Shown: positions 43,736 through 62,667, counted from the stretch's first letter. The stretch: 64,000 nucleotides of DNA from Eutreptiella sp. 'Long Island Sound 2002' (GCA_964036045.1 OZ038384.1:27695771-27759770); one strand, 5' to 3'. Numbers and translations are program-made. Notes: generated from the letters alone by a model not told the origin.

Positions 43736-44270
43736 GCTGGGCCACCGCTCCTCCTTGGGTTCCCCTATAGTCCCTGCCGAAGGCGGGCCGAAAAATTTTA
43801 AGTGTAAATCCTCTTGGTGCCAAAGGCGCCGAAGCAAAGTTTTGGCTGTCAGCCTCAAACGTTGGAATGGGAGGAGGGGGCGGGGGTATCCCCCCTCCTC
43901 CTGCGGTGTACGGCCGTTCTAATACATCCCTGCAACACAGTCACCTGGCAGCCTTTCTAACGTATTTGTGGGCAATATGTGGTCAATGCACATGCAATAA
44001 TGACAGCACCCACGCCTGACATTAGAGCACCATGCATACCAACAAAGCTGCGAGCAAGAAATAGAAGTCTTTTCTGGGGAATCAAACATTCGTTGCACTT
44101 CACACATTCGTCCAAAACTTTTGAAGGTGATGTAACACTCCTGCGTCACATGTACGGCAGTGGTATTGGACAGCCGATGAATGCAAACGAGGATTAGGAC
44201 ACGCCTTTGGTGCACAGAAAACTCTATATGCAACTGCATAATGACCACAACATATGGAACAGGGAACATG

Positions 44271-51261
<6,991 letters not shown>

Positions 51262-51340
51262 AGACGGAGGGAGGGAGGGCAAGAGAGAAAAAGACAGAGC
51301 ACAGGCATACATGCTTCATAACACAAAGGTGCAGGCATGC

Positions 51341-51343
51341 AGG

Positions 51344-51402
<59 letters not shown>

Positions 51403-51403
51403 T
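51341..51403. repeat. (CA)n followed by (TA)n
   Basis: About 24 CA units with one GC interruption, then six TA units. The CA tract is the reverse complement of the TG array 80 bp away, so the two can pair in a single strand. Confidence 0.95.
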
Positions 51404-51674
51404 TATTCACAACGCAAATGTGCAGGCACATGACCATAAGTGATTCATGACACATAAGCGGAGGCATAGGTGCATGCACACATACTTCATACACGCTGTA
51501 CAAATCTCGCAGATGAAGTTCTTCTTCTCGTCAATAAAGGTAGTTGCCTGATACCCAAAACCGGTTGCCGGTGCCCAGCCACTGCAGACAGACACACTGA
51601 GATATGGGGCACAGACTCATTTGAACGAGGATTGAGCTGAGCAAATATCTGATGCTGAAAATTATGTCACAACA

Positions 51675-52016
51675 TTAAAAACCAAGCAAAAAAAACTTGT
51701 TTTCTGTGGTATCCACTTCTTTTTTTTTCTTGTCTTTCTTTTCCCAAACCAACGTAGACGATGAAACGCAGCCCACAGCATTGTCCCTGCACTCCAATGC
51801 ACGTCTGAACAGGCTCACTTTTCCCCTTGCTCCTGTGAATTCAGCAGTGCATTTGGTGCATTTGGTGCTGGTGGTGTGGTTTGGTCTCTTCCCAGATGTC
51901 AAAACTGGCACAAACCCGTTGTAATTTTTTATGATGTGGTCGCAGGCATCAAGAGTACATGCCATACTCAGGAATATCGGTATGGCTGTGAGCAGGGCAA
52001 AGGGAACAATACACAC
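51675..52016 (-). CDS. BED-finger-like Cys protein, possibly hAT-derived
   Basis: An open frame whose best ATG is at about 51961. It encodes ACDHIIKNYNGFVPV, then KCTKCTAEFTGARGKVSLF and ALECRDNAVGC. The C-x2-C followed by F-x-GA and a later Cys cluster resembles the BED zinc finger at the N-terminus of hAT transposases, although a canonical His ligand is not obvious. A Lys-rich tail leads to TAA at 51675. No hAT catalytic or dimerisation region is found nearby. The assignment is tentative; it could also be a host small Cys protein. Confidence 0.35.
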   Translation of the reverse strand: MCIVPFALLTAIPIFLSMACTLDACDHIIKNYNGFVPVLTSGKRPNHTTSTKCTKCTAEFTGARGKVSLFRRALECRDNAVGCVSSSTLVWEKKDKKKKEVDTTENKFFLLGF

Positions 52017-52479
52017 CCAGCCTCAGCCGCAGTTGTGGCCGCAAGGCCAAGATTTTTCTTGTCCACTTCTTTCAAAGATCCTGAAAATCAAAACGGGACT
52101 TGATGCAACGAGAGAACATTGCAGGCACTATCACTGTGTCATGGCTTATCATTCCGGACGTCTATCATCGTGTGTGCAATGGATGCACTTGCATATATGC
52201 CGCGGCAAACATTTTTGTGAGAGCAGCCTCTTGCGTTTTGGTCTCTTCCGCCTGCAAGTGCTCTGGTGTGCGGCATGTGCGCTGTGTGCCTTGTGGGAGG
52301 TTCTCATGGAGTTCATAAGAAAGTTTTCAGGACACCATCGCCCCCCCCCCCCCGCCAATTCCCACAATGTTTTACTTCAATACCTCAAGATGATCAGCGC
52401 AACGTGGCCATCGTTTTTGAGGTATTGTACATTGGGAGGTCCGCATTGTTGGCGCCAGGTTGGACTGGGCAACTAACTT

Positions 52480-52725
52480 TCAAAAAGGGGCGATGGTGGA
52501 GGGGTCATGTCCACGGGCCATTCGCGGCGGGTGTCCACATCGGGCACGCTCCAAAGACAGCACATCCGAAGGCGAACACATGCCCCAGTGCCAGTACATA
52601 GAGATACCACGGTTCCAAAAATGCCCGTCAGCAATGCGAAAGTCTTGATAGAAAGTCACGTACGCCATATGCGACCCGCTGTTCTCGTACTGCAATTTCC
52701 ATCGCCCGCCGGGCCCTACGCACAC
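52480..52725 (-). CDS. Terminal exon of an unrecognised protein (81 aa)
   Basis: Starts right after a good acceptor (GTTGTGATGTTGCAG|GTGTG) and is open to TGA at 52480-52482. The encoded stretch is rich in aromatic residues and Cys: GPGGRWKLQYENSGSHMAY, then FYQDFRIADGHFWNRGISMY and WHWGMCSPSDVLSLERARCG. It looks like a folded, possibly beta-rich domain. Exon start after CAG|GT matches the acceptor form of the VAMP-like gene. Upstream exons should lie above 52740 on the minus strand but were not identified. No family is recognised. Confidence 0.5.
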   Translation of the reverse strand: MCVGPGGRWKLQYENSGSHMAYVTFYQDFRIADGHFWNRGISMYWHWGMCSPSDVLSLERARCGHPPRMARGHDPSTIAPF

Positions 52726-53109
52726 CTGCAACATCACAACGGTGAGTGCAGTGGGTTCTACACAGATGCTCCCTCGTGCAGGGGGGCGGTGCCGTGTCAT
52801 GCACTGCTTGGCAGAGCCCCGGCCATACCAGTGCCCCATACGCTGCAGGGCAGACTTGCCATGCCCCGTGGCTAATGTGGCTAACATGCAATGCTGCGGG
52901 GGCGTTTCAGTCAGCACCCAACCCTCAACAGCCCCTCAACAGCCCCGACCCCTCCTGTCCTGGGCAGCTCCAACTTGCTTACGCATGTACCAAATTATTG
53001 CAACACAGCATGTTGAAAAATGGTACCACTCAGGGGGGTATATCTTGGCTCATATGCCCTTCATTGCGAAAACGACCATGGCTTCTGGGGCCTCTAAATC
53101 CTAGCATAT

Positions 53110-53245
53110 TGCTGGCAATGTTCCCCTGCACCTGCCGCCGGCTGTGTGCCCTGACTTTTTGGGTGGGCTACCTACCGGCCATGTGCCCTGAAATTTTGGC
53201 ATGCTCTGTTGCCCAGTCATTTGCCCTGATATTTTCCCACCCAAA
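53110..53245. repeat. Subterminal repeats, left side of piggyBac relic
   Basis: Three words of the form TGCCCTGA.(A)TTTT near 53148, 53184 and 53223, two of them preceded by GGCTGTG or GGCCATG. The same unit occurs in the opposite orientation at 55715-55905. Confidence 0.6.
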
Positions 53246-53559
53246 AGGAGGAGGTGCCCTGGCCTATGCCGAGAAGGCTTCGACCTATGGCTAGGCCAAC
53301 ACTAGAATTTTGGTCCACCTCCTTGGCATTGCTTTTTTGTGGTATTTTGCCCCTGCCATTGTTTTCGGTGCACTGTGCTCATGGCTCCCCCTTGTTGCCA
53401 CACGTGGCTACCTCACTAGGTGGCTGCAGCGCCTGCACCAGTGCAAGGAGAAGAACAATTTGGTGACCAACAAGAAGTTGTTGAAGGCAGTCACGTATCA
53501 AGTGGACAGACCTAGGGACGCCGTGTATGCGTCCAGTCGCAGGTACGCAGTGCAACAAC

Positions 53560-54260
53560 AGGCCTCAGTTGCAAACACCCTCTTCGGCAGCCATGGCTTG
53601 TCAGGAGAGTTTGCCTAGAAAAAGCAACCCTTTATCATGTTGTCCACGAGGGACAAAAGGATGCAGCCCTCACACATGCCGGTGTGCCAGCCCAAGAGGG
53701 CCAAGTGGCGCGTGTGATCATCACCGATCACAACTACGAATTGGTGGTTTTCAAAAACCCCAACGTGGGGCACAAGCCCTTGCGCCTTGTACCCATCATC
53801 GGTTTGGGGATGCGGTGGCACACCACACCCGGAGCAATGAGTTGTCCCCGGTAGTTGCCTGCTACTAGAGGTTCTCCCGCGCCGTGGATGGCGCCAACCA
53901 AATGGCGTTGCAGTTGCGCATCACGTCAAGGCAGATGACGTGGTCGGCTGCCGTCCGCCTCTTCATGTTGCGCTATGCGGCAGCCAATGCCTTTGCGGCA
54001 TGCAAGGCAATGGGCCTCCTGGACGCGGACACCACCATGTGGGAATTTCCATGGGGTATCATCAAGCGGTGGTGTTTCTCCGGGTCTCCGGGTCCAAGTG
54101 GTGCGCCCTAATGGTGTCGCCCCAAGTCGTCCACACCCCTGTCAAAGTCGCTGGCAAGCAATTGTGCAGCCACCGCCGAACAACCGCCACGGCATATAGG
54201 TGCAAGGCTTGCAAGGTGCACTTGCGCATCAAGTGCTTTGGGGCGGGGCATGTGGAGTAG
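53560..54260 (+). pseudogene. piggyBac-like transposase relic
   Basis: Transposase of the piggyBac superfamily, which cuts and pastes at TTAA. Conserved pieces lie in order but in more than one frame. KKQPFIMLSTRDKR near 53620 matches the K.P..MLST segment. SPVVACY, TAG, then RFSRAVDGANQMALQLR near 53845-53930 matches P.V..YN..MGGVD..DQ. MTWSAAVRLFMLRYAAANAF near 53935-53995 matches the segment after it. HTPVKVAGKQLCSHRR with YRCKACKVHLRIKCFGAGH (54130-54255) matches the C-terminal Cys-rich finger. TAG codons at 53616-53618 and 53866-53868 lie in the matching frames. The N-terminal half with the first two catalytic Asp residues is not recognisable. Confidence 0.72.
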
Positions 54261-54649
54261 GGCGTGATTTGCGGGAACAAGACGATGGTGGTGGCGATGG
54301 CTTCAACGAGACATTCATGGAGGCCAAGCCTGTACCATCCCTACCCATGGGACCAATGCAAACCCCGGTGGGATTCCGTGTGGGCCGGATACCCAACTGT
54401 GAGGACGCCCCCCCCCCCCACTAAAACCCCCGTCAATGCCCTACATGCCGCGGGCGTTCCGTGCGTTTGGCTCTGGGATTGGCTCCCAAATTGGTTCCGG
54501 AGTCAATCCCAGAGCCAAACATCCAATACACAGCAGACACCCAGGATGTTTGTGCTCCTTTGCCGAGAGCGTGTTGTGCCCAAAAAGAGGCTCCAGCAAA
54601 AAAGTTCGGTTCGCCAAGCAAAGGAATGTTGCCAACAATGCTCCCCCGG

Positions 54650-54715
54650 ACCCGTAGTGGCCCATGTGGCTTGACTTTCTTATCGGTGTGGTGCCGGACA
54701 TTTGTCTGAACTTTT
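54650..54715. repeat. Additional subterminal-type repeat
   Basis: GGCCCATGTGGCTTGACTTT, then CGGTGTGGTGCCGGACATTT and GTCTGAACTTTTGCGG, related to the left-side units at 53110-53245 and in the same orientation. It may be the end of a second, nested copy. Confidence 0.5.
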
Positions 54716-55714
54716 GCGGCCCTAGTGGGGCCATACAGCAACACACGTACTTGTCTGTTGTTTCACTTGAAATATTGTTGTTGCGTTGCCGTCGGGTGTC
54801 ACGGTATCCATGCCGGAGGGATCCAACATTTCAAGGCGCGTCCCCGGTAGCTCGAACTCTTGGGATACAATGGTATCGCCATTTGATTTGCACAGCAAAG
54901 GAAAGAACATGCAGATCGTGGCCGACAGAGTTTCAAGTTCCAGAGCCGCAAGCATAGGAGACCCGCGCAACGCCCCTGACGTACGGAGCGAGAAATTGCA
55001 CCTCTAGAGCCCTTGCGGAGGGAGCACACACGACCCACGGGAGGACCGAGAAGCACACCTATGTTGGTACGTCAACGTTTGTCAACTTCTATGTGCGGGC
55101 ATGGAGGCTACACACCAACCTTCACTTGGGGGGCATGGTGTCTAAAAGAGCTACACATGGACCATCGAATAATGAATGGTGGCGGGGAACGTGCGACCTT
55201 TACGAAAACTTTGAACGATAAGTTTGTATCAGTAAAGAAACACACCATGGCATGGATGCACAAGAATGCCAGGCGACCAATCCCTGCAGAGCCTACTAAT
55301 AGCCCTCAGGTCTCAAGGGTGCCAACTCCACTCAATGTTGCTTGGCCCTTTGCCTTGCCAAACAAAAATGCACAAAAATGGGTAGAACATTGGTTCTAGA
55401 TCCAAAGCCAAAACTGGAGCCAAGCGCCCGCGACGCTCGTGACGTCCTCGGCACATATGACACTGCTATGGCTGCCCGTCACAAATTGGTGACATGGAGG
55501 ACACATAGGACACCGGAGCCACCCCCTGAACGCGGTTCTCACCCGGAAAAACAAAAAAAAAACTAGACGAAATGGCCTATTTTAATGCGCCGGGCACCCT
55601 TCAAAACCCCAAGTTCCACCTTTGGCTCCAAAATGTCCTTGATGTTTGTGGACGCCTCCGGAACCACAGGCAAAGGAGTACGACATGCTCCTTTCGGCTA
55701 CCACGCCGAGCCCC

Positions 55715-55905
55715 AAAAGGTGAGGGCACATGACCGGCCGCACACCAACGAAAAAGTCAAGGCACATGGCTGGCCACACCCCATCCCAAATTTTCAGGGC
55801 TCATGCTCGGGGTATTGTCAAGGCAATTTGCCGAGAAACAGGTGTCGCCAACATGTCAAGGGACATGGCTAGTTGCAACAACACCGAAATGTTAAGGCAT
55901 ATGGC
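55715..55905. repeat. Subterminal repeats, right side, inverted
   Basis: At least four units with AGGCACATGGC or close variants (AGGGCACATGAC, AGGCACATGGCTGGCC, AGGGACATGGC, AAGGCATATGGCC), several preceded by AAAGTCA, spaced about 45-60 bp. They are the reverse complement of the units at 53110-53245. Confidence 0.7.
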
Positions 55906-55949
55906 CAGCCTAACCTAGCTACAAAACGTTGGGGCTCATTGTCAGCCGT

Positions 55950-56680
55950 GCGGCCCACAAAAATTAGAGCAAGTGCCAAGATGAATCCCAACAATAATGA
56001 GAAAGCAGTTTGTTTGGGAGCAAGTGTGGGGATGGGGGGGGGGGGGAAGGGCCGCATCCTCACAGTCTGGTATCCAGCCGACACATTTATCCTCTAGGGT
56101 TCACAAAAGTCCCTCTAGCATGCATGGCTGAGACTTTTGTTGCATCGTGAGCCGAAGAGTTCACAAAGTGTCTACATTCCTTGGGAATTTGCAGCAAATG
56201 AGAGACAAACATCCCCCCACCACAACACACAGACATGCACCGGAGCACATGAGCAACAACACACAACAAGCATTACAAGGGATCCATGCAGAAGAAGAAG
56301 GACAAGAAGGAGCACAAGAATGGTCCTTCCTAATCCAATGTCCTGCAACAATTGAGAAACAAACATCCCCCCACCACAACCACAAACATGCAATCACACA
56401 GGACACACATAAGAAGCACAATGTACTACGCAACGTGCATGATGCAAATAACAAAGGCATGGTCAACGGGGACACATGCAGTTGCATGCTCCGGAGGGAC
56501 ACATGCAGCGGCACACACCTAGGATACAATGCAATACGGAACACGCGCAACGTGTATGTATTACTACATCCCCCTCCCCATAAATCCGCTGCAAGCAACA
56601 AGCAAGCAAGCACTTCACCAATGTGTTTTGTCAAGTACTCGGTCATAGCGGGGCTTTGCTGGCTGCAAATCTAGTGTTTG
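55950..56680. other. Unassigned
   Basis: A G-run near 56034, and two copies of AACATCCCCCCACCACAACA-like sequence near 56205 and 56363. No gene is supported. Confidence 0.35.
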
Positions 56681-56849
56681 CGCCCCCCACAAGTGGCATT
56701 CTCAAATCCCGAGTTTGATCCCCCGACTCATTGTTGGCTACCTGGGTCGCAATGGCCAAATCGGGAGGTGCCCACCCAAATTTTGGATTTTGAGCCAAAA
56801 ACGGCCATTTCAAACAACCCTAAAATAATAGTCAAAATGGCCACACCAA

Positions 56850-57110
56850 AAAAAGTGGTAGGTACAATCCACAATCAGCTTGACTTTGCCGTGTCAACAA
56901 CCCCTTTGGTGCCATCTAACTCCACGATATGGCTGATAAGGGCCCTAAAGGCCCTCAGACCCCCCACAATGTGCGCAATTTGGCCGCAGACACCCCCAAA
57001 CCAAGAATGTATTGATCTTGGGCTACGTGGCTTAAGTCAAGTTCCGAGGGCACCTAATCTACCCAACCCCCAACTTTTTGTGGTGCCCATCCCTTAAAAT
57101 GGCCCAAGTG
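56850..57110. repeat. Degenerate duplicate, copy 1 (partner at 58020)
   Basis: Shares GTGTCAA.ACCCC.TTGGTG, CCATCTAACTCCAC, TTGGCCGCA.ACACCC, CAAGGGCACCTA and CTTTTTGTGGT.CCATCCCT in the same order with the stretch at 58020-58275, at roughly three quarters identity by eye. Confidence 0.8.
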
Positions 57111-57214
57111 GATGCCTAGACAGCCATACCAATGCCCACTAGGCTGCAGCAAATTGCAAGCTTGAGCCCAAGCAAGTGGATGCCAAAATGGGTCAACGAG
57201 GTCCACCAGGGGCA

Positions 57215-57650
57215 AAAGAATGCCTTTTTTCAAAATTCATCCTAGACCACGTGGGATGCCGAAACAAGTGGTTTTAGCCTGTTTTGAGCCCATGGTGGCC
57301 CGTTTGGTCCTTTGAATATCCTAAAATGCATAGAAAATGGGCCACATTGAAAATTGGCCATTTTGGACCAAAAATGGGCCAAAAATGGGACAAACACGGG
57401 TTTTTTCAAAAATGATCCCAGACCACTGACGATGCCAAAGCAAGTTGCTCAGCCTAGTTTGAGGCTATTCACCATGGCCCACGTACATGAGCCTTGAAAA
57501 TGGGCCTTCCGATGCCAGAGTTGGGCAAAAAAAATGGGTTAAGATGTGTTTTCCCAAAATTGATCCTCGATCGCTTGGGTTGCTCAAGCGACAATGAGAC
57601 TCTATTAAGCCTGTTTTGACCGAGGCTGGCCCATCAAACGCAACCCCTAG
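57215..57650. repeat. Tandem repeat, unit about 165-185 bp, three copies
   Basis: Each unit has TTTTTCAAAA.T.ATCC, ACCAC.TG.GATGCC, CAAGT and AGCCTGTTTTGA followed by a TGGCCC word. Copies start near 57222, 57403 and 57552. Heavily diverged. Confidence 0.65.
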
Positions 57651-58019
57651 CCCTCCAATTGTTCTCCATGGCCCACCTTGCATGCAACCTGGAGAAGGGT
57701 GTAAATTGGCGGGAATATGTTACCACACCACTCTCCTTATAACTCTAGCAAGCAACAAAAAGCAACAACAACAACAAGCAAGCAACGGGCACTTCTCCTT
57801 ACCGTTTCGGCCATTGCTCAACGCTTCGGGCTCTCCTCTACTCTAGCCATCCTAGAGCCCAGGTGGTCTCTTGCCAAATCCAACTTTTGGGCCGGAAGCT
57901 TGCCGATGGCGCCCCGAAATAAAGGCGTCAGGAGGTTCCTTGCCAAATCTGGGCTTTTTGAGGCCAAAGGCAGCCATTTTTTGCCACACACGGCCCTAGA
58001 ACTAGTTCGATATGGCCAA

Positions 58020-58280
58020 ACAAAGCAAAACAGTTGGAACAATGCACGAGCGGGTTGACATAACCGTGTCAAACACCCCATTGGTGCCATCTAACTCCAC
58101 AGTATGTCCGAGAAACGCCCACAAAAGGCCCCAAAAGGCCCCAAATTGGCCGCAAACACCCAGAAACCAAGGACACGTTGTATCTAGAGCCCTGTGCCTC
58201 AAAACGCGAATCCAAGGGCACCTAGACCACTCGCAACCCCTCACTTTTTGTGGTTTCCATCCCTTAGATTTGCCCAAACG
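58020..58280. repeat. Degenerate duplicate, copy 2 (partner at 56850)
   Basis: Second copy of the 56850-57110 segment, same orientation, about 1,170 bp away. Confidence 0.8.
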
Positions 58281-58299
58281 GACAAACAAAACCCTATAG

Positions 58300-60070
58300 C
58301 CACTAGGGGGGGGGGGGGGGTCAAGGCCTCACCTGGTCGCCAACCCACAGTCCGCGCCGCCTTCCCTGTGGGACCCGACTGGGCAACCGCACCCGGGTGT
58401 CCGGTCACAAGGCCTACCGGACTGTTGACCGCCCCTAGACCCCGCGGTGGCGCTCGCGGGTGGAAGATGCCGCCGTGACTGTGTGTATGTGCCATTGAGC
58501 GTCTCAGGGGAGGGGGAGGGTTGTGGCACACATGCTTGCTCCATTGTTGTTCGGCATCGGCACACATGGCGCGGGGAAGTGTGTGCCTGGTGCTCCAAGC
58601 CCCGGCAGGGAGGCTGGAGAGCCTAACGCTGAGCCCACCACGGGAGATGTGGGCTTGGGCTCGCAACCTCCACGTTACACGGACAAGCTACCCAACCGCT
58701 CCACGACTGCTTGTCAGCACGGGAAGGCGGTGGTACGTGGCACGACTGGGGTCATACCCTCACTCCTTGACTGCCTTCGGCACAGGTGGTGACGCCGCGT
58801 GGGCTGGGTCTGGCTCCCCACGGCCGAGGGCGTACCTCGGGCAGGTGGAGGGCCCCAGGGCGCAAAGAGTGCTTGCCTACCATGGGTGCCACTGGTGATA
58901 GCTGCATAGGCTGCGGCGCTATAGGCCGCATAGACGAGGGGGCCTAGGGGGCACCACACCCGAATGGCCTCTCCTTTGGGACGGGGGGGGGGGGTGCTTT
59001 TTTCCCAATATGGTCCCATTTCACTTGTTTGTTTATCGCATTTGGTCCAGCTGCAATTTTGGAGGAAAACCGCATTTTTTACTCTCCCACTTTTGGTCCA
59101 AAGCAGCCCATTTTCAAGGCATTTTGGGATACTTAGAGGGCGTTTTGAGCTAATTTGCCATATCAAAAGTCAAAAAAATCCCTGAAAACGCCATTAGCGG
59201 CATGTGTCTTGGGGAAGGGGAAGGTCCCCTTCCCCAAAATCAGCAATTCGCATCTGCAACATGGAGATAATGTCTACCATTAGTTGGCAGTGTCTACTTG
59301 AGGCAAACAAGGACTATAGTCTTCATACCTCCATGCCCGTGTGCATGGGTAAACGATGCTAGCGGACCATTTTTGGGGAAGGGGACCTTCAGCCTCGCCC
59401 TTAAGGGGGGTCCTCAAGGACAATCCTTTACAAAAAAAAGAACTTCTTAAGGACGTCCCTTGCCTAAAATTGTGCAGATTTGGGAGGGCACCTCCCAACC
59501 TGGCGCCCCCGCAGCCACTAGTGAGTTTGGGGCTCAAACTTTGATTTGGGAAGGGCATATGTCAATGCAAAAGAGGACTAGAGTAGAGTAGACTCAGAAG
59601 CGTTGGGACGGAGTACTGGCCCAAACAGAGAGGAGACGTGCTGTTTGTTGCTTGCTTGCCTGCCTGCTAATTGCTGGCTAGATTTATGGGCGTAGTAATA
59701 TATCTTTTATTCGACACCCCTCCCCCCTACTCTACGTGGCTGCAGTCATCACACAGCTTAGTCTCACAAACTTGCACCCTCGCGAGTCCAGTCCCACAAC
59801 CTTGCACCCTCAGAGGGAAAGGGACAGTTCCATGGTTCCATTGCCTTGCAACCACATCGGCAAAACCAGCAACTAGCACCGTGGCCCAGAGCCCATTCAT
59901 TCAAATGATCCTCTTTCCTCCAAACAGAAATGCCGCTCAAGGGGATGAATGTGGCTAGGACATAGTTGCGGTCAACATCGTAAACCACACTGAGTTTGCA
60001 TTTGGTTAGTTCCCAGTCTTTTGACCCTGATGATGACCTGAGGATATGTGTGGGGCAGGGGGGTCTGGAA
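58300..60070. other. Unassigned
   Basis: G-runs near 58309 and 58983. Open frames at 58241-58666 (minus) and 58521-58898 (plus) overlap and have no recognised domain. The sequence at 59370-59545 is GC-rich and unique. Confidence 0.3.
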
Positions 60071-60077
60071 CGGAGGA

Positions 60078-61489
60078 TCACACGAAGCCCCCCAAAGGTT
60101 GCTGTCCCAAGGCCCGTAAGGCCTCTATGCCCTGCAGTTTGGAGGTGCCCATCACATTGCGTCAAAGATGGGGGCAAAATGGGGGAAGACAATGCTTGCC
60201 TCCGCTCGCTTTTGCGCTCAGCGAGTCCATTGCTGGCATGCATTGTCATCACCGCGGCACGTCACTGACTAGCATTTGCACACTGCTGTTCCACAAACTG
60301 TGGTTACAGGGACCCGACCTCACAGAGCGGGCAGACCCAGTCCACACGCAAACCGCCCACTAAATTGACTTTCAAAACTCTCGCTGTGTGCAGGCGATAT
60401 TTGTGGGATCATTCGTGCACGATTGCACCTTTGACCCACGGTGTGTGGGATGGCACATGGGAGGTGATCTGGTGCAACTCTGGACCTCAACCGCCTAGGG
60501 GGGGGGGGGGTTCAATTGTTTTTGGCACATTTGAATTCTCCCTCAAACTCTGAGCATTTTGTCCACGCATCATTCCCCCCCCCACACCAATAAACTCCCT
60601 CCACATGCCACCCAGGGACCTCTAACCCACCTTTTGAGCACACAGGCATATCGCATCAAATGCCACCAAAGCATTAGACTGCCAATTAGCGCGAACCAGT
60701 TACTTCTTCCAGAGCTGCATAACTGAGGCCTGTGCCTGTTTCTTGGCAGGGTGCTACCCATGGGCATTGTTAGACACACGTCCGGGCCTGAACCAAATCA
60801 ATGGAGAGGGGGCATCCTTGCGGTGGCCTGGAAGATCCCTCAAATTGACCTATCCCCCCCCCCCCCCCCCGCACCTGTAATGCTACTGGTTGTAGATTGC
60901 GGGGGAGGTGAAACGGAGGCTAAATGACTGTGAGTCACAGACCATAAATGAAAAGAAAGGATAGGAAATTCTGCCAGACGCACAAACAAACTTGCTGAGC
61001 CCAATGAACCATGCTGTTGTTGTCGGCCCACAGCACAGGCACAAAAAGTGATGGGTGTTGGGTTTCGGGGTCTAGGGGGCAGCTCCAACTTGCTTAGGGG
61101 GGGTGGGGGTCCCATCTCAGATTCCTTACCTTGGGAAGGGGTTATAGAGGGGGGGGGGGGGTCAAATGCAGTGAGATGGGATGGGGAGACAAAAAGGTTA
61201 CATTTGAAGTTTTGTTTCTTCCCTACGCTTAAAAGTGATGTGTGATGTGCCTCATGGAAGCGCGGGTGCCCATTGCAGTCCTCTGAGGGCACACCCTCAC
61301 AAGGTCCGTCCCCCACAGACCTGAGACTGCATGAACGCAACGTACGCCAGGCCTTGGAGGTTGTTGCCTGGTGCATGGGTGGCGTTCTCAGGCATTGGGA
61401 TGATGTAAGGCCGGCAGCTGATATTACCCCCAGCCAACAGCACGTGATTGTGCACCAGTAAACTCGGACATGGCGGTTGCGACAGTAGA
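60078..61489 (-). CDS. Candidate two-exon 3' end of an unrecognised gene
   Basis: Exon 61489-61321 follows acceptor TTCTGGGCAG and encodes SLLSQPPCPSLLVHNHVLLA, then GGNISCRPYIIPMPENATHA and GNNLQGLAYVAFMQSQ, with donor CTCAG|GTCTGTG. The next plausible exon, 60131-60078, follows AAACTGCAG and encodes GIEALRALGQQPLGGFV, ending in TGA. The phases match (0). The intron would be about 1.19 kb and contains a large spurious ORF and two G-runs. The alternative frame of the last exon is also open past 60078 (up to 59764), so the join is provisional. No family is recognised; the 5' end is unknown. Confidence 0.35.
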
Positions 61490-61499
61490 CTGCCCAGAA

Positions 61500-62660
61500 G
61501 CGCGGTGCAGGAGGGAGGGCCACACATCGAGCAGGTGCACGGGGCTGGGCTCTCAAGGAACAGGCAGGGCACAGGGATGGCAACTGGCACAAGAAATGGG
61601 GGATACAGAGATGATGCAGTAGCATGTTGTGGGCATGGCAGGGCTGAGCGGCATGTGGGCGGGTGGAAAGGGAGGGAAGAGGGGGATGCGACAATCTGGG
61701 CGGAGACACAAATGGCAGAGGGTTGGCAGTTGGGGGATGCCAGGCGTTGAAGGCTGGCAGTAAAAGGTGGATAGAACAGGGTGCAGGCAGAGAGGCATGC
61801 TGAACCTGATCTGATGGGCTGGCCCACGTATTTCCCCTGAAGAGCATTGCCTTTTCGTTAGCGTCGGGGGTCATGGGTGTGGAAGAGATTGTGAACGCCT
61901 TGCAGATTCTATTCCTCCGGTGTTTGCGCAGAGGCCCATCCGGGTGGGGAAGGGGTGGGGTGTTGCAGACAAATTTGTACGTCTGTTGGGGTGGGGAAAA
62001 AATAAATGTCGGGGGGGGGGGGGAGGAGCCCGTTTTCTAAACCCCCCCCTTTAGCAGGGGCTCTTCAGGCATGCTGCCAAAAAAGGCCCCCTTCTCCCAC
62101 ACACCCCCTTTCTAAGGGGGGGCTCTTTGGGATTGCCCATAGAGCGCCTTTCTCAGCCATTTTAGATCAAAAAACCTTTAAGCATCTGTGGTGGACAAAA
62201 ATTTGAGTGACAGCCATCCAGATAAAATCCAATTCCCAGCATCGCAAGCCCTTGTGTGACACGCTGCAGGCACACTGCAGGCAAACAAAGGATTTTACAA
62301 AGGCCCGGCCGAAGAAGCCCCTTTCTGCAAACCCCCCCCCCCAAGAAATTGGGGGGCTCCTAGCCCCTCTCCCCCTGACAAAATTTTTTCCACCACCCGT
62401 GTTGTTCGGTGGGCGGGGGGATGGGGGGGGCTAAAAAAGGTGAACTAAGCGAGGATGGGGGGATGCCCAAGCATGGGAATGGCCGCACGCCGGCAGAGAT
62501 GAATGACACAGAGCAACACATGGCCCCGTCACATTCATCACTCCGTAGGGCCTGCCTGTGGGTATTGCTGTCCTCCCACCCACCCTGCGGAATGGCAACA
62601 TTGCAAGATATCATCGTCATCCTCTTGTGGGCGAGGTCAACACCTGCTGAGCCACAAATC
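61500..62660. other. Unassigned, with poly-G/poly-C tracts
   Basis: G- or C-runs near 62008, 62330 and 62410. The 344-codon minus frame at 60840-61874 is low-complexity and crosses the exon described at 61321-61489 in another frame; it is not called. Confidence 0.3.
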
Positions 62661-62667
62661 TCGCGTG

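Noticed and set aside
60840-61874. 344-codon minus ORF
   Set aside because: Low-complexity Pro/Ser/Cys-rich; it crosses a better supported exon in another frame and starts in a poly-C tract.
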